A stretch of 64,000 nt of DNA from positions 3,603,501 through 3,667,500 of the forward strand of contig NZ_CP091037.1 in assembly GCF_021534965.1 (NCBI RefSeq). Direction: 5' to 3'. Shown here piece after piece: positions 10,465 through 19,917 of this stretch. The DNA comes from Muricauda sp. SCSIO 65647 (GTDB taxonomy: Bacteria > Bacteroidota > Bacteroidia > Flavobacteriales > Flavobacteriaceae). The notes under the pieces were generated by a model. It had not been told where the DNA came from. It saw only the letters and a list, made by a program, of their open reading frames with translations, and searched no databases. Both the position numbers and the translations under genes were made by a program. Numbering within the stretch: position 1 is the first letter of the stretch; every line of letters starts with the position of its first letter.

Positions 10465-12876
10465 ATGAAGCCCAATCACGAGACCAGTAATGAATTATCC
10501 TTTGTTGATTTTAAAGAACAGATTCTAAAGGATTATAAGATTGCTGTTACAAGCCGTGAATGTAGTTTGTTGGGCAGGCGTGAGGTTTTGACCGGAAAGG
10601 CAAAATTTGGCATATTCGGAGACGGAAAAGAATTGCCACAATTGGCCATGGCCAGAGCCTTCCAGAATGGAGATTTCAGAAGTGGTTATTATCGTGATCA
10701 GACCTTTATGATGGCCTTGGGCCATTTAAATGCCGTCGAGTTTTTTCATGGCCTGTACGCTACTACCGATATTAATTTAGACCCCATGAGCGCTGGTCGT
10801 CAGATGGGAGGGCATTTTGGCACGCATAGCCTGAACGAAGATGGTAATTGGAGAGACCTTACCAAGCAAAAGAACAGCAGCTCTGATATTTCATGTACGG
10901 CAGGGCAAATGCCCAGACTTTTAGGTTTGGCCCAAGCATCTAAGATCTACCGCCATGTTGACGGTATCGACCAAACCAAGTTTTCAGACAACGGAAACGA
11001 GGTAGCTTGGGGAACGATCGGCAATGCCAGCACAAGTGAGGGGCACTTCTTCGAAACATTGAATGCCGCAGGTGTTATGCAGGTACCTATGGTGATCAGC
11101 GTTTGGGATGACGATTACGGCATTTCAGTGCCGGTAGAATTTCATACGACCAAAGGAGACATTTCAGAAGCGCTGAAAGGCTTACAGCGTGATGAAGAAA
11201 ATGATGGTTTCGAAATTCTTAAAGTATCTGGCTGGGATTACACGGCATTGATACACGCCTTTGAAAATGCAAGTGATATCGCGCGTGAAGAACATGTGCC
11301 CGTACTTGTACATGTGACCGAGCTTACCCAACCACAGGGGCATTCAACCTCGGGATCGCACGAGCGCTATAAATCCGATGAGCGCCTTCAATGGGAAAAA
11401 GACTTTGATTGCAACAAAAAGTTTCGCGATTGGATACTCGGCAACAATATCGCCACTGAAGAAGAATTGCAGGTACTTGAAAAAGATATCAAACTGCATG
11501 TACGTAATGCCAAAAAGGAAGCTTGGACCGAGTTTTTAAGGCCCAATATTCAAAACAGGGCAAAACTGGTAAAACTCTTATCGGCCATGGCCGAAAAAAG
11601 TCCGAACAAGGCCTTCATTACCAAAGTGAAGAATGATCTGGCATCTGTGAACGAGCCTTTGAAAAAAGACCTGTCATCCCATGCCAGAAAAGCCTTGAAA
11701 TATGTTTTGGGTGAAGCAACACAAGAAAAAAAGGTTTTACAGCAGTGGATAGATACTTACCTAAGAAACATAGAACCCAAGTTCAGTTCCCATCTCTATA
11801 GTGAATTGCCCACAAAGGCCACAAGTGTTAAAGGCGTTGCCCCTTCTTATGCGAATAATGATGATGTGGTAGATGGCAGAATTGTGCTGCGCGATAATTT
11901 TGATGCCCTTTTTGCGAAATATCCCAATGCACTCGTTTTTGGTGAGGATACTGGAAAAATAGGTGATGTCAACCAGGGCCTTGAGGGATTACAAAAGAAA
12001 TATGGTGCACTTCGCATTGCCGATACCGGTATTCGCGAGGCCAGCATCATCGGACAAGGTATTGGACTTGCCATGCGTGGATTGCGCCCAATAGCCGAAA
12101 TTCAATACCTTGACTACGTTTTATATGGATTGCAGACCTTGAGTGATGACCTTGCCACTTTGCTTTACAGAACTGTCGGCAAACAAAAAGCACCGTTGAT
12201 CGTACGAACACGGGGGCATCGTCTTGAAGGTATTTGGCATTCGGGCTCACCTATGGGGGGGTTGGTTCATCTACTCAGGGGAATGTACATTCTTGCGCCT
12301 AGAAACATGACCCAAGCAGCTGGTTTTTACAATACGTTGATGAAAAGTGACGAACCCGCCCTGGTCATCGAAAGTCTTAACGGATATCGTTTAAAAGAGA
12401 AAATGCCTTCTAACCTCGGGGAGTTCTGTACCCCGATTGGCAAAGTAGAAACCTTGCGGCAAGGTAACGACATCACCCTTTTGTCATATGGATCGACTTT
12501 GCGTATCGTTGAAGCGGTAGCCAAAGATCTATTGGAAGTCGGTATCGATGCCGAAGTGATCGATGCCCAGACGCTGTTGCCCTTTGATCTTGACCATGAA
12601 GTGTTGGAAAGTGTGAAAAAGACGAACAGATTGCTTATTATAGATGAAGATGTGCCGGGTGGTTGTACGGCTTACCTAATGCAAGAAATCATTGAAAAAC
12701 AAGGGGCCTATAAATATCTAGACAGTGCTCCCCAAACCTTGGCGGCCAAAGCGCACAGGCCTGCCTATGCCTCAGACGGAGATTATTTTTCAAAGCCCAA
12801 TGCCGAGGACATTTTTGAAAAAGCCTATGCCATAATGCATGAGGCCGATCCGACTTCCTATCCTGAACTTCGTTAA
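10465..12876 (+). CDS. 2-oxoacid (branched-chain) dehydrogenase E1, alpha and beta subunits fused
   Basis: 803 residues. The first ~400 are an E1-alpha, with the thiamine diphosphate stretch IGNASTSEGHFFETLN and WDDDYGIS; the last ~330 are an E1-beta, with VFGEDTGKIGDVNQGLEG, the RTRGHRLEGIWHSGSP loop and a transketolase C-terminal domain from about 650. E1 decarboxylates 2-oxoacids and passes the acyl group to lipoyl-E2. The fused form is common in Bacteroidota and is usually called 2-oxoisovalerate dehydrogenase; the exact substrate is inferred. No E2 or E3 gene is next to it. It has its own promoter. Confidence 0.93.
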   Translation: MKPNHETSNELSFVDFKEQILKDYKIAVTSRECSLLGRREVLTGKAKFGIFGDGKELPQLAMARAFQNGDFRSGYYRDQTFMMALGHLNAVEFFHGLYATTDINLDPMSAGRQMGGHFGTHSLNEDGNWRDLTKQKNSSSDISCTAGQMPRLLGLAQASKIYRHVDGIDQTKFSDNGNEVAWGTIGNASTSEGHFFETLNAAGVMQVPMVISVWDDDYGISVPVEFHTTKGDISEALKGLQRDEENDGFEILKVSGWDYTALIHAFENASDIAREEHVPVLVHVTELTQPQGHSTSGSHERYKSDERLQWEKDFDCNKKFRDWILGNNIATEEELQVLEKDIKLHVRNAKKEAWTEFLRPNIQNRAKLVKLLSAMAEKSPNKAFITKVKNDLASVNEPLKKDLSSHARKALKYVLGEATQEKKVLQQWIDTYLRNIEPKFSSHLYSELPTKATSVKGVAPSYANNDDVVDGRIVLRDNFDALFAKYPNALVFGEDTGKIGDVNQGLEGLQKKYGALRIADTGIREASIIGQGIGLAMRGLRPIAEIQYLDYVLYGLQTLSDDLATLLYRTVGKQKAPLIVRTRGHRLEGIWHSGSPMGGLVHLLRGMYILAPRNMTQAAGFYNTLMKSDEPALVIESLNGYRLKEKMPSNLGEFCTPIGKVETLRQGNDITLLSYGSTLRIVEAVAKDLLEVGIDAEVIDAQTLLPFDLDHEVLESVKKTNRLLIIDEDVPGGCTAYLMQEIIEKQGAYKYLDSAPQTLAAKAHRPAYASDGDYFSKPNAEDIFEKAYAIMHEADPTSYPELR

Positions 12877-12912
12877 ATTATATAGGGCTATGGGGCATAA
12901 GACTCAAAGACC

Positions 12913-12920
12913 TATATTTG
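12913..12920 (+). promoter_or_regulatory. -7 box upstream of the DoxX gene
   Basis: TATATTTG is a perfect match to TAnnTTTG, 24 bp before the ATG at 12945. I see no convincing TTG at the -33 distance. Confidence 0.4.
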
Positions 12921-12944
12921 CAAAACTGAAAATCCCCCGACCCA

Positions 12945-13322
12945 ATGAAAAATAGTGCAGTTACCCATATTGCCCTGGCACTTTTGCGTATCGTGCCATC
13001 GGCCCTTATGCTGACCCATGGAATTCCAAAATTTCAAAAGCTCATTTCAGGAAACATTGAATTCATCAACCCTTTGGGCATAGGTGAGGCGCCCACACTA
13101 TTTTTAGCTGTTTTAGGCGAGTTTGTGGCACCCATTCTGGTAATCATTGGGCTTAAGACGAAATGGGCGACCATACCGACCATACTGACAATGGCCGCCG
13201 CCGCATTTATCGTTCATGCTCCAGATCCAATCGGAAAAAGAGAACTGGCCCTTCTATATTTGACCATTTTCGTGCTCATATTTCTGCTGGGGCCCGGCAA
13301 ATACAGTATAGACAAGAAGTAA
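12945..13322 (+). CDS. DoxX family membrane protein
   Basis: 125 residues with four hydrophobic segments (about 5-25, 45-65, 70-90, 98-118). The N-terminal RIVPSALMLTHGIPKFQKL is typical of DoxX/DoxD proteins. The family includes subunits of quinone-linked oxidoreductases and many members of unknown role; a redox function in the inner membrane is inferred only. Its stop codon directly abuts the stop of holA on the other strand. Confidence 0.85.
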   Translation: MKNSAVTHIALALLRIVPSALMLTHGIPKFQKLISGNIEFINPLGIGEAPTLFLAVLGEFVAPILVIIGLKTKWATIPTILTMAAAAFIVHAPDPIGKRELALLYLTIFVLIFLLGPGKYSIDKK

Positions 13323-14324
13323 TTACATTACGTTCACGAGCAGTTCTTTGAGCAAATCGGCCTGCGAATTGTTGTAGGCCCCTACCCCTTTGCCCTTCAT
13401 ATCCAATTTTCTGAGCTCAGAAATGATATGGCTGACTTGTTTCATCGGATAATTCTTTGCCGCTACTTGATATTCGCCCACGAAATAAGGATTGATGCCC
13501 AAGACCGATGAAACATTCTTTGACGAATGATCATTAAGCCCGTGATACTGTAATAACTGGGTGAAAAAGGTATTCAGCAATGTTATGGTGACCACAAATG
13601 GATTGTCTTTCGGGTTTTGGGCGAAATACGTAATGATGCGCGTGGCCTTCTTGACATTACGCTCGCCAATGGCCTTTTTCAACTCAAAATTGTTGAAATC
13701 TTTGCTAATACCGATATGCTTTTCAATAAGGTCAGGGGTGATTTCTTCATTTTTTTTTATGACCAGCAACAACTTTTCGAGTTCATTGTTGATCTTGCTC
13801 AAATCGGTACCCAAGAACTCTACCAATAGCGCACTGGCCTTGTGTGATATTTTGAGGCCTTTGCCGGCCAGTAATCTCCTGATCCAATCCGCCACTTGAT
13901 TCTCATACAGTTTCTTACTTTCGAATAGCAGACTATCTTTCTGTAGTGTTTTATATAGTTTTTTGCGCTTGTCAAGCTTTTTGTACTTATAGCAAATCAC
14001 CAAGATGGTCGTAGGTTGCGGGTTTTCTGCATACCCAACAAGGTTTTCAATGGTTCTTGACAAATGCTGTGCCTCTTTGACAATGACCACTTGGTATTCG
14101 GCCATCATCGGATAGCGTTTGGCATTCGAGACTATTTCGTCAACCGAGGTATCCTTGCCATAAAGAACCATTTGATTAAAACCCTTTTCCTCTTCGTTTA
14201 GCACATTATCAGCAATGTAGCCAGAGATCTTATCGATATAATAGGGCTCATCCCCCATCAAAAAATAGACGGGATGAAAGCTTCTGTTATTAATATTTTC
14301 AACGATTTTTTTTATTTCTTCCAT
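13323..14324 (-). CDS. holA: DNA polymerase III subunit delta
   Basis: About 333 residues. The delta subunit opens the sliding clamp as part of the clamp loader. The N-terminal FHPVYFLMGDEPYYIDKIS and the helical region ending NSQADLLKELL fit Bacteroidota HolA, an AAA+ fold that lacks a functional Walker A. The ATG at 14324 (MEEIKKIVENI) is preferred; another ATG at 14342 adds six residues. An 8-bp inverted repeat lies around the start (14329-14353). It is convergent with doxX, with no gap between the two stop codons. Confidence 0.92.
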   Translation of the reverse strand: MEEIKKIVENINNRSFHPVYFLMGDEPYYIDKISGYIADNVLNEEEKGFNQMVLYGKDTSVDEIVSNAKRYPMMAEYQVVIVKEAQHLSRTIENLVGYAENPQPTTILVICYKYKKLDKRKKLYKTLQKDSLLFESKKLYENQVADWIRRLLAGKGLKISHKASALLVEFLGTDLSKINNELEKLLLVIKKNEEITPDLIEKHIGISKDFNNFELKKAIGERNVKKATRIITYFAQNPKDNPFVVTITLLNTFFTQLLQYHGLNDHSSKNVSSVLGINPYFVGEYQVAAKNYPMKQVSHIISELRKLDMKGKGVGAYNNSQADLLKELLVNVM

Positions 14325-14328
14325 TCTA

Positions 14329-14353
14329 AGGCCATCAACCATATCGATGGCCT
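14329..14353. repeat. 8-bp inverted repeat at the holA start
   Basis: AGGCCATC at 14329-14336 and GATGGCCT at 14346-14353 are perfect complements with a 9-base loop. In the holA transcript this hairpin would lie just upstream of the ATG at 14324 and would contain the alternative ATG at 14342, so it could affect translation initiation. No T-run follows, so it does not look like a terminator. Confidence 0.45.
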
Positions 14354-14511
14354 AAATTAAGTACTTTATACATCATGGCAATGCCATCAAAATCTTTATT
14401 GTCCATGCCCTTTTACTTTGTTTGGCCTTTGGGCGGGGTTGTTGGTCTAAATTTATCGGTGTCTTGGCAAAATATGGCAATCTTCATAACTGATACCAAA
14501 CAATTATTAAC

Positions 14512-16743
14512 ATGTTCAAGAACTTTCTTCTGGGTGTTTTCGTCATGCTGCTGCTACAGTCGTGTGTACAGAAAACGATTCAAATGGCTGAAAACGGAAG
14601 CACAGAATATACCATTGTCATCGACAAAAGTTTAAAAAACGACGCAACAATTTCAAAAGTGGCTGTCGAACTTCAGAAATATTTCAATGAAATCACCGGG
14701 GCGAACTTACCCATTGCCCATGAAGAAGATTTTTTGGCGGCAACCCCTAAAATCTTTTTGGGATTGGCACAAGGGAAAAACATGCCCGAGCAAAAAATAG
14801 CGTTACAGACCATGGGAAACGATTTGATGATCACCGGTGGTTCGCCCATTGCCGTTCAGAACGCGGTATATGAATTCTTGGAAAGTCATTTAGGGTGCCG
14901 GTGGTATGCCCCTGGTGCAGAAGAAATTCCAGATATAAAAAAACTTAAAATTCCAGAAATCCACTATCAATACTTGCCCGATATCACCACACGAACGGTA
15001 CATTCAAGACTTTTTTATGAAAATGCCGACTTTGCCGACAAACATAAAGTGACCCACACCGCCTTTCCAAAATATGTGCCCGAGGCCCGGGTACACACTT
15101 TTCATAGGTTTTTACCAGAAGAGACCTTTTATGAAGAGTTTCCCGAATACTATGCGCTACGTGGCGACCAAAGATTGCCCACCCAGTTGTGCCTAACCAA
15201 TGAAACTGTATTGGAAATTGTAAAAGATTCTGTGGCCGCACTGTTGGCCAGAAATCCAGAAGCATCGGTCGTATCAGTAAGCCAAGACGACAACCAACAG
15301 CACTGTCTCTGCGCAGATTGTAAAAAAATTGATGAAGAAGAAGGGAGTCCGGCGGGCACCATGATCCACTTTGTCAACAAAGTGGCCGAGGCCTTCCCTG
15401 AAAAAACCATCTCTACACTGGCCTATCAATATACCAGAAAACCACCAAAGACGGCACCTAGAGAGAATGTACTCGTCACCCTATGTTCCATTGAGTGTGA
15501 CCGTAGCGCGCCAATAGCCGAAAAGTGCATCGACTTCAGCAACGACCTAAAAGGTTGGGGCACCTTGACCAAAAACATTAGAATTTGGGACTATACCACC
15601 CAATTCACCAATTTTCTTGCCCCTTTCCCAAATCTGCATACACTTCAACCGAATGTGCAACTGTTTCGTAACAATAATGCCCGATGGATTTTCGAGCAAC
15701 ACAGCAACCACCCCAGTGAGTTGTTCGAGCTTCGATCATACTTGACCGCAAAACTATTGTGGAATCCTGATTTGGATGTGGATGCACTCATTGAAGAATT
15801 TACGGATGGATACTATGAACAAGCAGGAAAGTATATAAGGCAATACATCGATTTAATCCATTCTGAGCTTGAAAAGGATGACGCCTTTTTTCTCTTCTTG
15901 TATGGCGACCCCTCTGAAGCCTTCACTTCATTTTTAAGCCCTGAGCTTCTGAATGGCTATGTACAACTTTTTGATCAAGCAGAAGCTGCCGTGGCCGATA
16001 GACCAGAAATCGTCAACAGGGTCAAAATGGCACGAATGAGTATTGACTATGCCGTATTGGAGGCATCCAGAAAAGGTATTTCCGATGATTACCGCCTACT
16101 GGTCGATGAAAACGGGAAAAAAAAGGTGAACCCGATTTTGGCGCCAATTCTTGACAGTTTCATGGCCACCAGTCAAAAAAACAATATCACATTGATGAAT
16201 GAAATGGGTTATACGGTCGCCGAGTACGGTGCCAACTATCTTTCAGCCTTAGAGGTTTCGAAGAAACCAAATATTGCCACTGGCAAAAAAGTGATTTCAT
16301 TGACAAAGCCAAAAAAGTATGCCAATGAAAATCCGATGGTGTTGACCGATGGTGCCCTGGGGGGCAGTAGTTTTTATGCAAATTGGCTAGGTTATGAAGG
16401 AGACGACATGGAAGTCATCATCGATTTGGGAACGCCACAAACCATCAGTACCGCCTCATTGGCCTTTTTGCAGGTGACCAATCATGTGGTATTCTTTCCG
16501 ACATCGGTCGCTTATTATGGCTCCAACGACAAACAAGAGTATACTTTGCTGGCAAGGTTACAGAACCCGAATCCGCTTGAGAAGACCAGTAAAGTCAACG
16601 ACATCCACTATTTTGACGCACAGTTCAAGCCCCAGAATGTACGCTATGTCAAGATAGTCGCCAAAAACACCGAAACACCCTACTGGCATCATGCGGCAGG
16701 ACTGCCTTCATGGGTATTCGCAGACGAGATTATCTTAAATTGA
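14512..16743 (+). CDS. DUF4838 lipoprotein with discoidin-like C-terminus
   Basis: 743 residues with lipobox LLQSC (Cys18). Residues about 30-140 resemble the hexosaminidase-like N-terminal alpha/beta domain that accompanies glycoside hydrolases, with NAVYEFLESHLGCRWYAPG; about 150-480 is the DUF4838 region with a CLCADCKK cysteine cluster near 262-269. From about 585 a beta-rich segment (LTDGALGGSSFYANWLGYEG ... YVKIVAKN) looks like an F5/8 type C carbohydrate-binding domain. A surface role on polysaccharides is inferred. It stands alone between holA (divergent) and the HsdR_N-like gene; the 187 bp before it hold no gene. Confidence 0.85.
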   Translation: MFKNFLLGVFVMLLLQSCVQKTIQMAENGSTEYTIVIDKSLKNDATISKVAVELQKYFNEITGANLPIAHEEDFLAATPKIFLGLAQGKNMPEQKIALQTMGNDLMITGGSPIAVQNAVYEFLESHLGCRWYAPGAEEIPDIKKLKIPEIHYQYLPDITTRTVHSRLFYENADFADKHKVTHTAFPKYVPEARVHTFHRFLPEETFYEEFPEYYALRGDQRLPTQLCLTNETVLEIVKDSVAALLARNPEASVVSVSQDDNQQHCLCADCKKIDEEEGSPAGTMIHFVNKVAEAFPEKTISTLAYQYTRKPPKTAPRENVLVTLCSIECDRSAPIAEKCIDFSNDLKGWGTLTKNIRIWDYTTQFTNFLAPFPNLHTLQPNVQLFRNNNARWIFEQHSNHPSELFELRSYLTAKLLWNPDLDVDALIEEFTDGYYEQAGKYIRQYIDLIHSELEKDDAFFLFLYGDPSEAFTSFLSPELLNGYVQLFDQAEAAVADRPEIVNRVKMARMSIDYAVLEASRKGISDDYRLLVDENGKKKVNPILAPILDSFMATSQKNNITLMNEMGYTVAEYGANYLSALEVSKKPNIATGKKVISLTKPKKYANENPMVLTDGALGGSSFYANWLGYEGDDMEVIIDLGTPQTISTASLAFLQVTNHVVFFPTSVAYYGSNDKQEYTLLARLQNPNPLEKTSKVNDIHYFDAQFKPQNVRYVKIVAKNTETPYWHHAAGLPSWVFADEIILN

Positions 16744-16795
16744 ATGTTGCTCAAATTGCTTGCGGTTCTTTCAAAAAAATCATCAACTTTGCTTG

Positions 16796-17242
16796 ATGCA
16801 GGCATTGAATTTTCCGAAGTATCAATTTCGTTTCAAACATTCAGAACAAGGCATCAAGATTTTTGATATCATCAGAAAAAAATTTGTGGTGCTACAGCCC
16901 GAAGAATGGGTGCGTCAGCATGTCATACATTTTCTTGTCAGCACAAAGAGCTATCCCAAATCGCTGATGAACGTTGAAAAATTATTGGTGGTAAACAATC
17001 TCACGAAGCGATACGATATTGTGGTCTATAATGCCGATGGCAGTATTCATTTGTTGGTCGAATGCAAAGCTCCCAACATCGCCATTACCCAACAGGCATT
17101 TGACCAGATTGCCATATACAATCAAAGTTTGGGGGCTACATATCTTATGGTGACCAATGGTCTTGACCATTATTATTGTCAAATGGACTATAATAGGGAA
17201 AAATATATGTTTTTAAAGGAAATTCCTGATTTTAGCCGTTAA
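16796..17242 (+). CDS. Type I restriction enzyme R N-terminal (HsdR_N) domain protein, orphan
   Basis: 148 residues from the ATG at 16796; an upstream TTG at 16760 is less likely. The order EEWVRQH, RYDIVVYNADG, LLVECKAP is the PD-(D/E)xK nuclease core of HsdR_N proteins (motif around RYD...ECK), followed by FDQIAIYNQSLGATYLMVTNG. No helicase, methylase or specificity subunit is nearby, so it is not part of a restriction system here. It ends 12 bp before a glycosyltransferase gene, which suggests an operon. Its cellular role is not known. Confidence 0.8.
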   Translation: MQALNFPKYQFRFKHSEQGIKIFDIIRKKFVVLQPEEWVRQHVIHFLVSTKSYPKSLMNVEKLLVVNNLTKRYDIVVYNADGSIHLLVECKAPNIAITQQAFDQIAIYNQSLGATYLMVTNGLDHYYCQMDYNREKYMFLKEIPDFSR

Positions 17243-17254
17243 TTTGCCCTCGCT

Positions 17255-18256
17255 TTGAAGATAGCCATCATCATATTGAATTGGAACGGGGCGACATTGC
17301 TCGAGAAGTACCTACCATCGGTTGTGGAATTCTCAACGGGGGCTTCCATTTATGTAATCGATAATGCGAGTACCGATGGCTCAATAGCATTTCTACAAAA
17401 AGAATATCCCCAGATCACCATTGTCAAGAACGACTCAAATGGTGGTTTTGCCAAAGGTTACAATGATGGTCTGAAGCATATCGATGCTGATATTTATTGT
17501 TTGTTGAATTCAGATGTGGAGGTCACCAAGAATTGGTTGGAGCCAATAGAAACAGCTTTTAACGAGCATTCAGATGTGGCCATCGTACAGCCCAAGATCC
17601 TAGATCTAAAAGATAAAAGTTACTTTGAATATGCAGGGGCCGCAGGTGGTTTTATTGACCAATTGGGGTACCCCTTTTGCCGTGGTCGTATTTTTCAGGC
17701 ACTCGAAAAAGACGAAGGCCAATATGATGACATCCACGATATTTTTTGGGCAACAGGTGCCTGTATGTTCATCAAGAGCAAGGTCTTCAAACAATTGGGA
17801 GGGTTTGATGAAGATTACTTCGCCCATCAAGAAGAGATTGATTTGTGCTGGAGGGCCCACAATGTTGGGCACCGTGTTCTATATGTCGGGCATAGTACCG
17901 TATATCATTTGGGAGGATCGACTTTAAGTAACATGAACCCAAAAAAAACATATCTAAATTTTAGGAACTCTCTGTTCACCATCACCAAAAACCTGCCTAG
18001 ACGTAAGGCCGCCCTTATTGTCTTTTCACGTTTATTGTTGGATGGGGTCGCGGCCATTCGATTCGTTTTTCAACTGAAGCCCCTCCATAGTTGGGCCATT
18101 TTAAGGGCCCACTTGAGTTTTTACCGACAGTTGCCCAAAATGCTTCGCAAGCGGGAGAAAGCTAATTTTATATTAAATTACTATGCAACGAAATCCGTAG
18201 TATGGTCACATTTCGTACATCAAGTGAAGAATTTTAACATTTTAGTAAAAGATTAA
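17255..18256 (+). CDS. Glycosyltransferase family 2
   Basis: 333 residues. The TTG start gives the canonical GT-A opening MKIAIIILNWNG; no ATG is near. The nucleotide-sugar/metal motif region reads LLNSDVEV (about 87-95), and an acceptor-site-like HQEEIDLCWRAH occurs near 190, as in rhamnosyltransferase-type GT2 enzymes. The C-terminal ~80 residues are basic and hydrophobic and may bind the membrane. It probably adds sugars in cell-surface polysaccharide synthesis; donor and acceptor are unknown. Cotranscription with the HsdR_N-like gene is likely. Confidence 0.9.
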   Translation: MKIAIIILNWNGATLLEKYLPSVVEFSTGASIYVIDNASTDGSIAFLQKEYPQITIVKNDSNGGFAKGYNDGLKHIDADIYCLLNSDVEVTKNWLEPIETAFNEHSDVAIVQPKILDLKDKSYFEYAGAAGGFIDQLGYPFCRGRIFQALEKDEGQYDDIHDIFWATGACMFIKSKVFKQLGGFDEDYFAHQEEIDLCWRAHNVGHRVLYVGHSTVYHLGGSTLSNMNPKKTYLNFRNSLFTITKNLPRRKAALIVFSRLLLDGVAAIRFVFQLKPLHSWAILRAHLSFYRQLPKMLRKREKANFILNYYATKSVVWSHFVHQVKNFNILVKD

Positions 18257-18289
18257 CGAAGCCCTATTATAGATCGACCACATTTTCTA

Positions 18290-18297
18290 TAATTTTG
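18290..18297 (+). promoter_or_regulatory. -7 box upstream of the OmpA lipoprotein gene
   Basis: TAATTTTG matches TAnnTTTG exactly, 53 bp before the ATG at 18350. Transcription would begin near 18304. The -33 position has no clear TTG. Confidence 0.45.
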
Positions 18298-18349
18298 GGG
18301 CGATTTCAAAAGGGTAACTGATTAACCACATAAATACATAGATAACATT

Positions 18350-19222
18350 ATGAAAAAATTGTTTTTAGGGACACTTGGAATTGCACTATTGCTTTCTTCG
18401 TGCGTTTCACAAAAAAAATATGCTGAACTTGAAGCCAAGCAAAAAGAGACCCAGGATCTTTTGAACTCGGCCACAGTAAAATTGAATACTTGTCTTGAAG
18501 AAAAGGCAACCGCCGATTCACGACTTAAGACCCTCGAAGATCAAAATGCCTTTTTGAAGGCCAACAACCAAGAGTTGATCAATAACATGGGAAATTTGAC
18601 CACTCTTACCGCCAAGGGTGCTGAAAACCTTGAAAAATCGTTGGAAAGTCTTCGTGAGAAAGATTTGACCATCAGAAAACTGCAAGATGCCGTAACCAGA
18701 CGCGACTCTGTAAATTTAGCTCTGGTACAAAGCCTAAAAGGGGTGTTGGGCAACCTTGATGATGAAGACATTGAAGTCAGTGTAGAGAAAGGCGTGGTCT
18801 TTGTCTCGATTTCAGATAAACTGTTGTTCAGAAGCGGTAGCTATAATGTAACCAATGCCGCGAAGGAAGTCTTGGGCAAAGTGGCCAAAGTGGTCAACAA
18901 CAAACCCGATTTCGAGTTTATGGTCGAAGGCCATACCGATAACGTACCCTATAGAAGTGGCGTATTGCTCGATAACTGGGATTTGAGTGCCAAGCGCGCC
19001 ACCTCAATCGTGAGAATTTTGCAAAATGATTTCGGTGTAGATCCAAAACGCATGACAGCAGCAGGCAGAAGCTACTATATACCATTGGCAGAGAATAATA
19101 CTGCAGCGAGCAGGGCCAAGAACAGAAGAACCCGAATTGTGGTATTGCCAAAACTAGATCAGTTCTACTCTATGATCGAAGAAGGAATGAAAGATCCCGC
19201 TATCGGCGGAGGCGGAAGATAA
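18350..19222 (+). CDS. OmpA family lipoprotein
   Basis: 290 residues. Lipoprotein signal with lipobox LLSSC (Cys18), then a coiled-coil from about 20 to 125, then an OmpA-like peptidoglycan-binding domain from about 145 to 265. The diaminopimelate-binding residues are present in FMVEGHTDN and DLSAKRATSIV. The protein would tether the outer membrane to the cell wall. A shorter paralogue at 24323-25090 shares the layout but has lost these residues. A terminator follows at 19251-19277. Confidence 0.93.
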   Translation: MKKLFLGTLGIALLLSSCVSQKKYAELEAKQKETQDLLNSATVKLNTCLEEKATADSRLKTLEDQNAFLKANNQELINNMGNLTTLTAKGAENLEKSLESLREKDLTIRKLQDAVTRRDSVNLALVQSLKGVLGNLDDEDIEVSVEKGVVFVSISDKLLFRSGSYNVTNAAKEVLGKVAKVVNNKPDFEFMVEGHTDNVPYRSGVLLDNWDLSAKRATSIVRILQNDFGVDPKRMTAAGRSYYIPLAENNTAASRAKNRRTRIVVLPKLDQFYSMIEEGMKDPAIGGGGR

Positions 19223-19250
19223 TCTATAAGGATTTAAAGTGTACAAAAAG

Positions 19251-19277
19251 ACGGTCCAAGAAATTGGGCCGTTTTTT
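19251..19277. terminator. Rho-independent terminator between two convergent genes
   Basis: ACGGTCC at 19251-19257 pairs with GGGCCGT at 19266-19272 (one G-U pair), loop of 8, followed by a run of T to 19277 and preceded by AAAAA. It can work in both directions, for the OmpA gene and for the Sua5-like gene that ends at 19276. Confidence 0.85.
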
Positions 19278-19896
19278 ATAGGATGCCTAAGCTTCCTTTT
19301 CCTTCCCTTACAATCACTGGTGCACCATCAGAAAGGTCAATTACCGTTGAGGCCACGTTATCACCATATCCGCCATCAATGACGACATCGACCAGGTTTT
19401 CCCATTTTTCCAATATCAACTCAGGGTCTGTGGTATATTCAATGACATCATCTTCATCGTATATCGAAGTTGAAACGATCGGATTGCCCAATTCTTTCAC
19501 CAATGTTCTGGCAATAAGGTTATCGGGTATTCGAATGCCAACGGTCTTCTTCTTTTTGAAATCTCTCGGAAGGTTATTGTTTCCTGGAAGAATAAAGGTA
19601 TATGGCCCAGGCAATGCCCTCTTTAGAATCTTAAAGGTCGAGGTGTTGATTTGTCTGACATAATCGGAAAGATTGCTCAAATCGGCACAGACAAACGACC
19701 AGTTCGCTTTGGCCAATTTTATGCCTTTGATTCTAGCAATCTTTTCCAAAGCTTTTGAATTGGTAATATCGCATCCAAGTCCATAGACGGTATCGGTCGG
19801 ATAAATGACCAACCCGCCGTTGCGAAGCACCTCCACTACCCTTTTGATTCGTCTAGGGTTCGGATTCTCCTCATATAATTTGATAAATTCGGCCAT
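19276..19896 (-). CDS. Sua5/YciO/YrdC family protein (threonylcarbamoyl-AMP synthase-like)
   Basis: 206 residues. The YrdC fold is shown by GGLVIYPTDTVYGLGCDI, LPGPYTFIL and VGIRIPDN. The family makes threonylcarbamoyl-AMP for tRNA t6A, but the segment ARIKGIKLAKANWSFVCADLSNLS is nearer to YciO, a paralogue of weak or different activity, than to the KRP-type nucleotide site of TsaC. The assignment as the t6A enzyme is therefore open. The stop codon lies inside the T-run of the shared terminator. Confidence 0.85.
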   Translation of the reverse strand: MAEFIKLYEENPNPRRIKRVVEVLRNGGLVIYPTDTVYGLGCDITNSKALEKIARIKGIKLAKANWSFVCADLSNLSDYVRQINTSTFKILKRALPGPYTFILPGNNNLPRDFKKKKTVGIRIPDNLIARTLVKELGNPIVSTSIYDEDDVIEYTTDPELILEKWENLVDVVIDGGYGDNVASTVIDLSDGAPVIVREGKGSLGIL

Positions 19897-19917
19897 CGTT
19901 ATCGGGTAACCTTTAGA

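Noticed and set aside
16796-17242. Remnant of a type I restriction-modification system
   Set aside because: Only the HsdR N-terminal type of domain is present, the gene is compact with its own start and stop, and no other subunits are near.
19276-19896. Calling the Sua5-like gene tsaC
   Set aside because: The nucleotide-site segment is closer to YciO, so the t6A function is not secure enough for a gene symbol.
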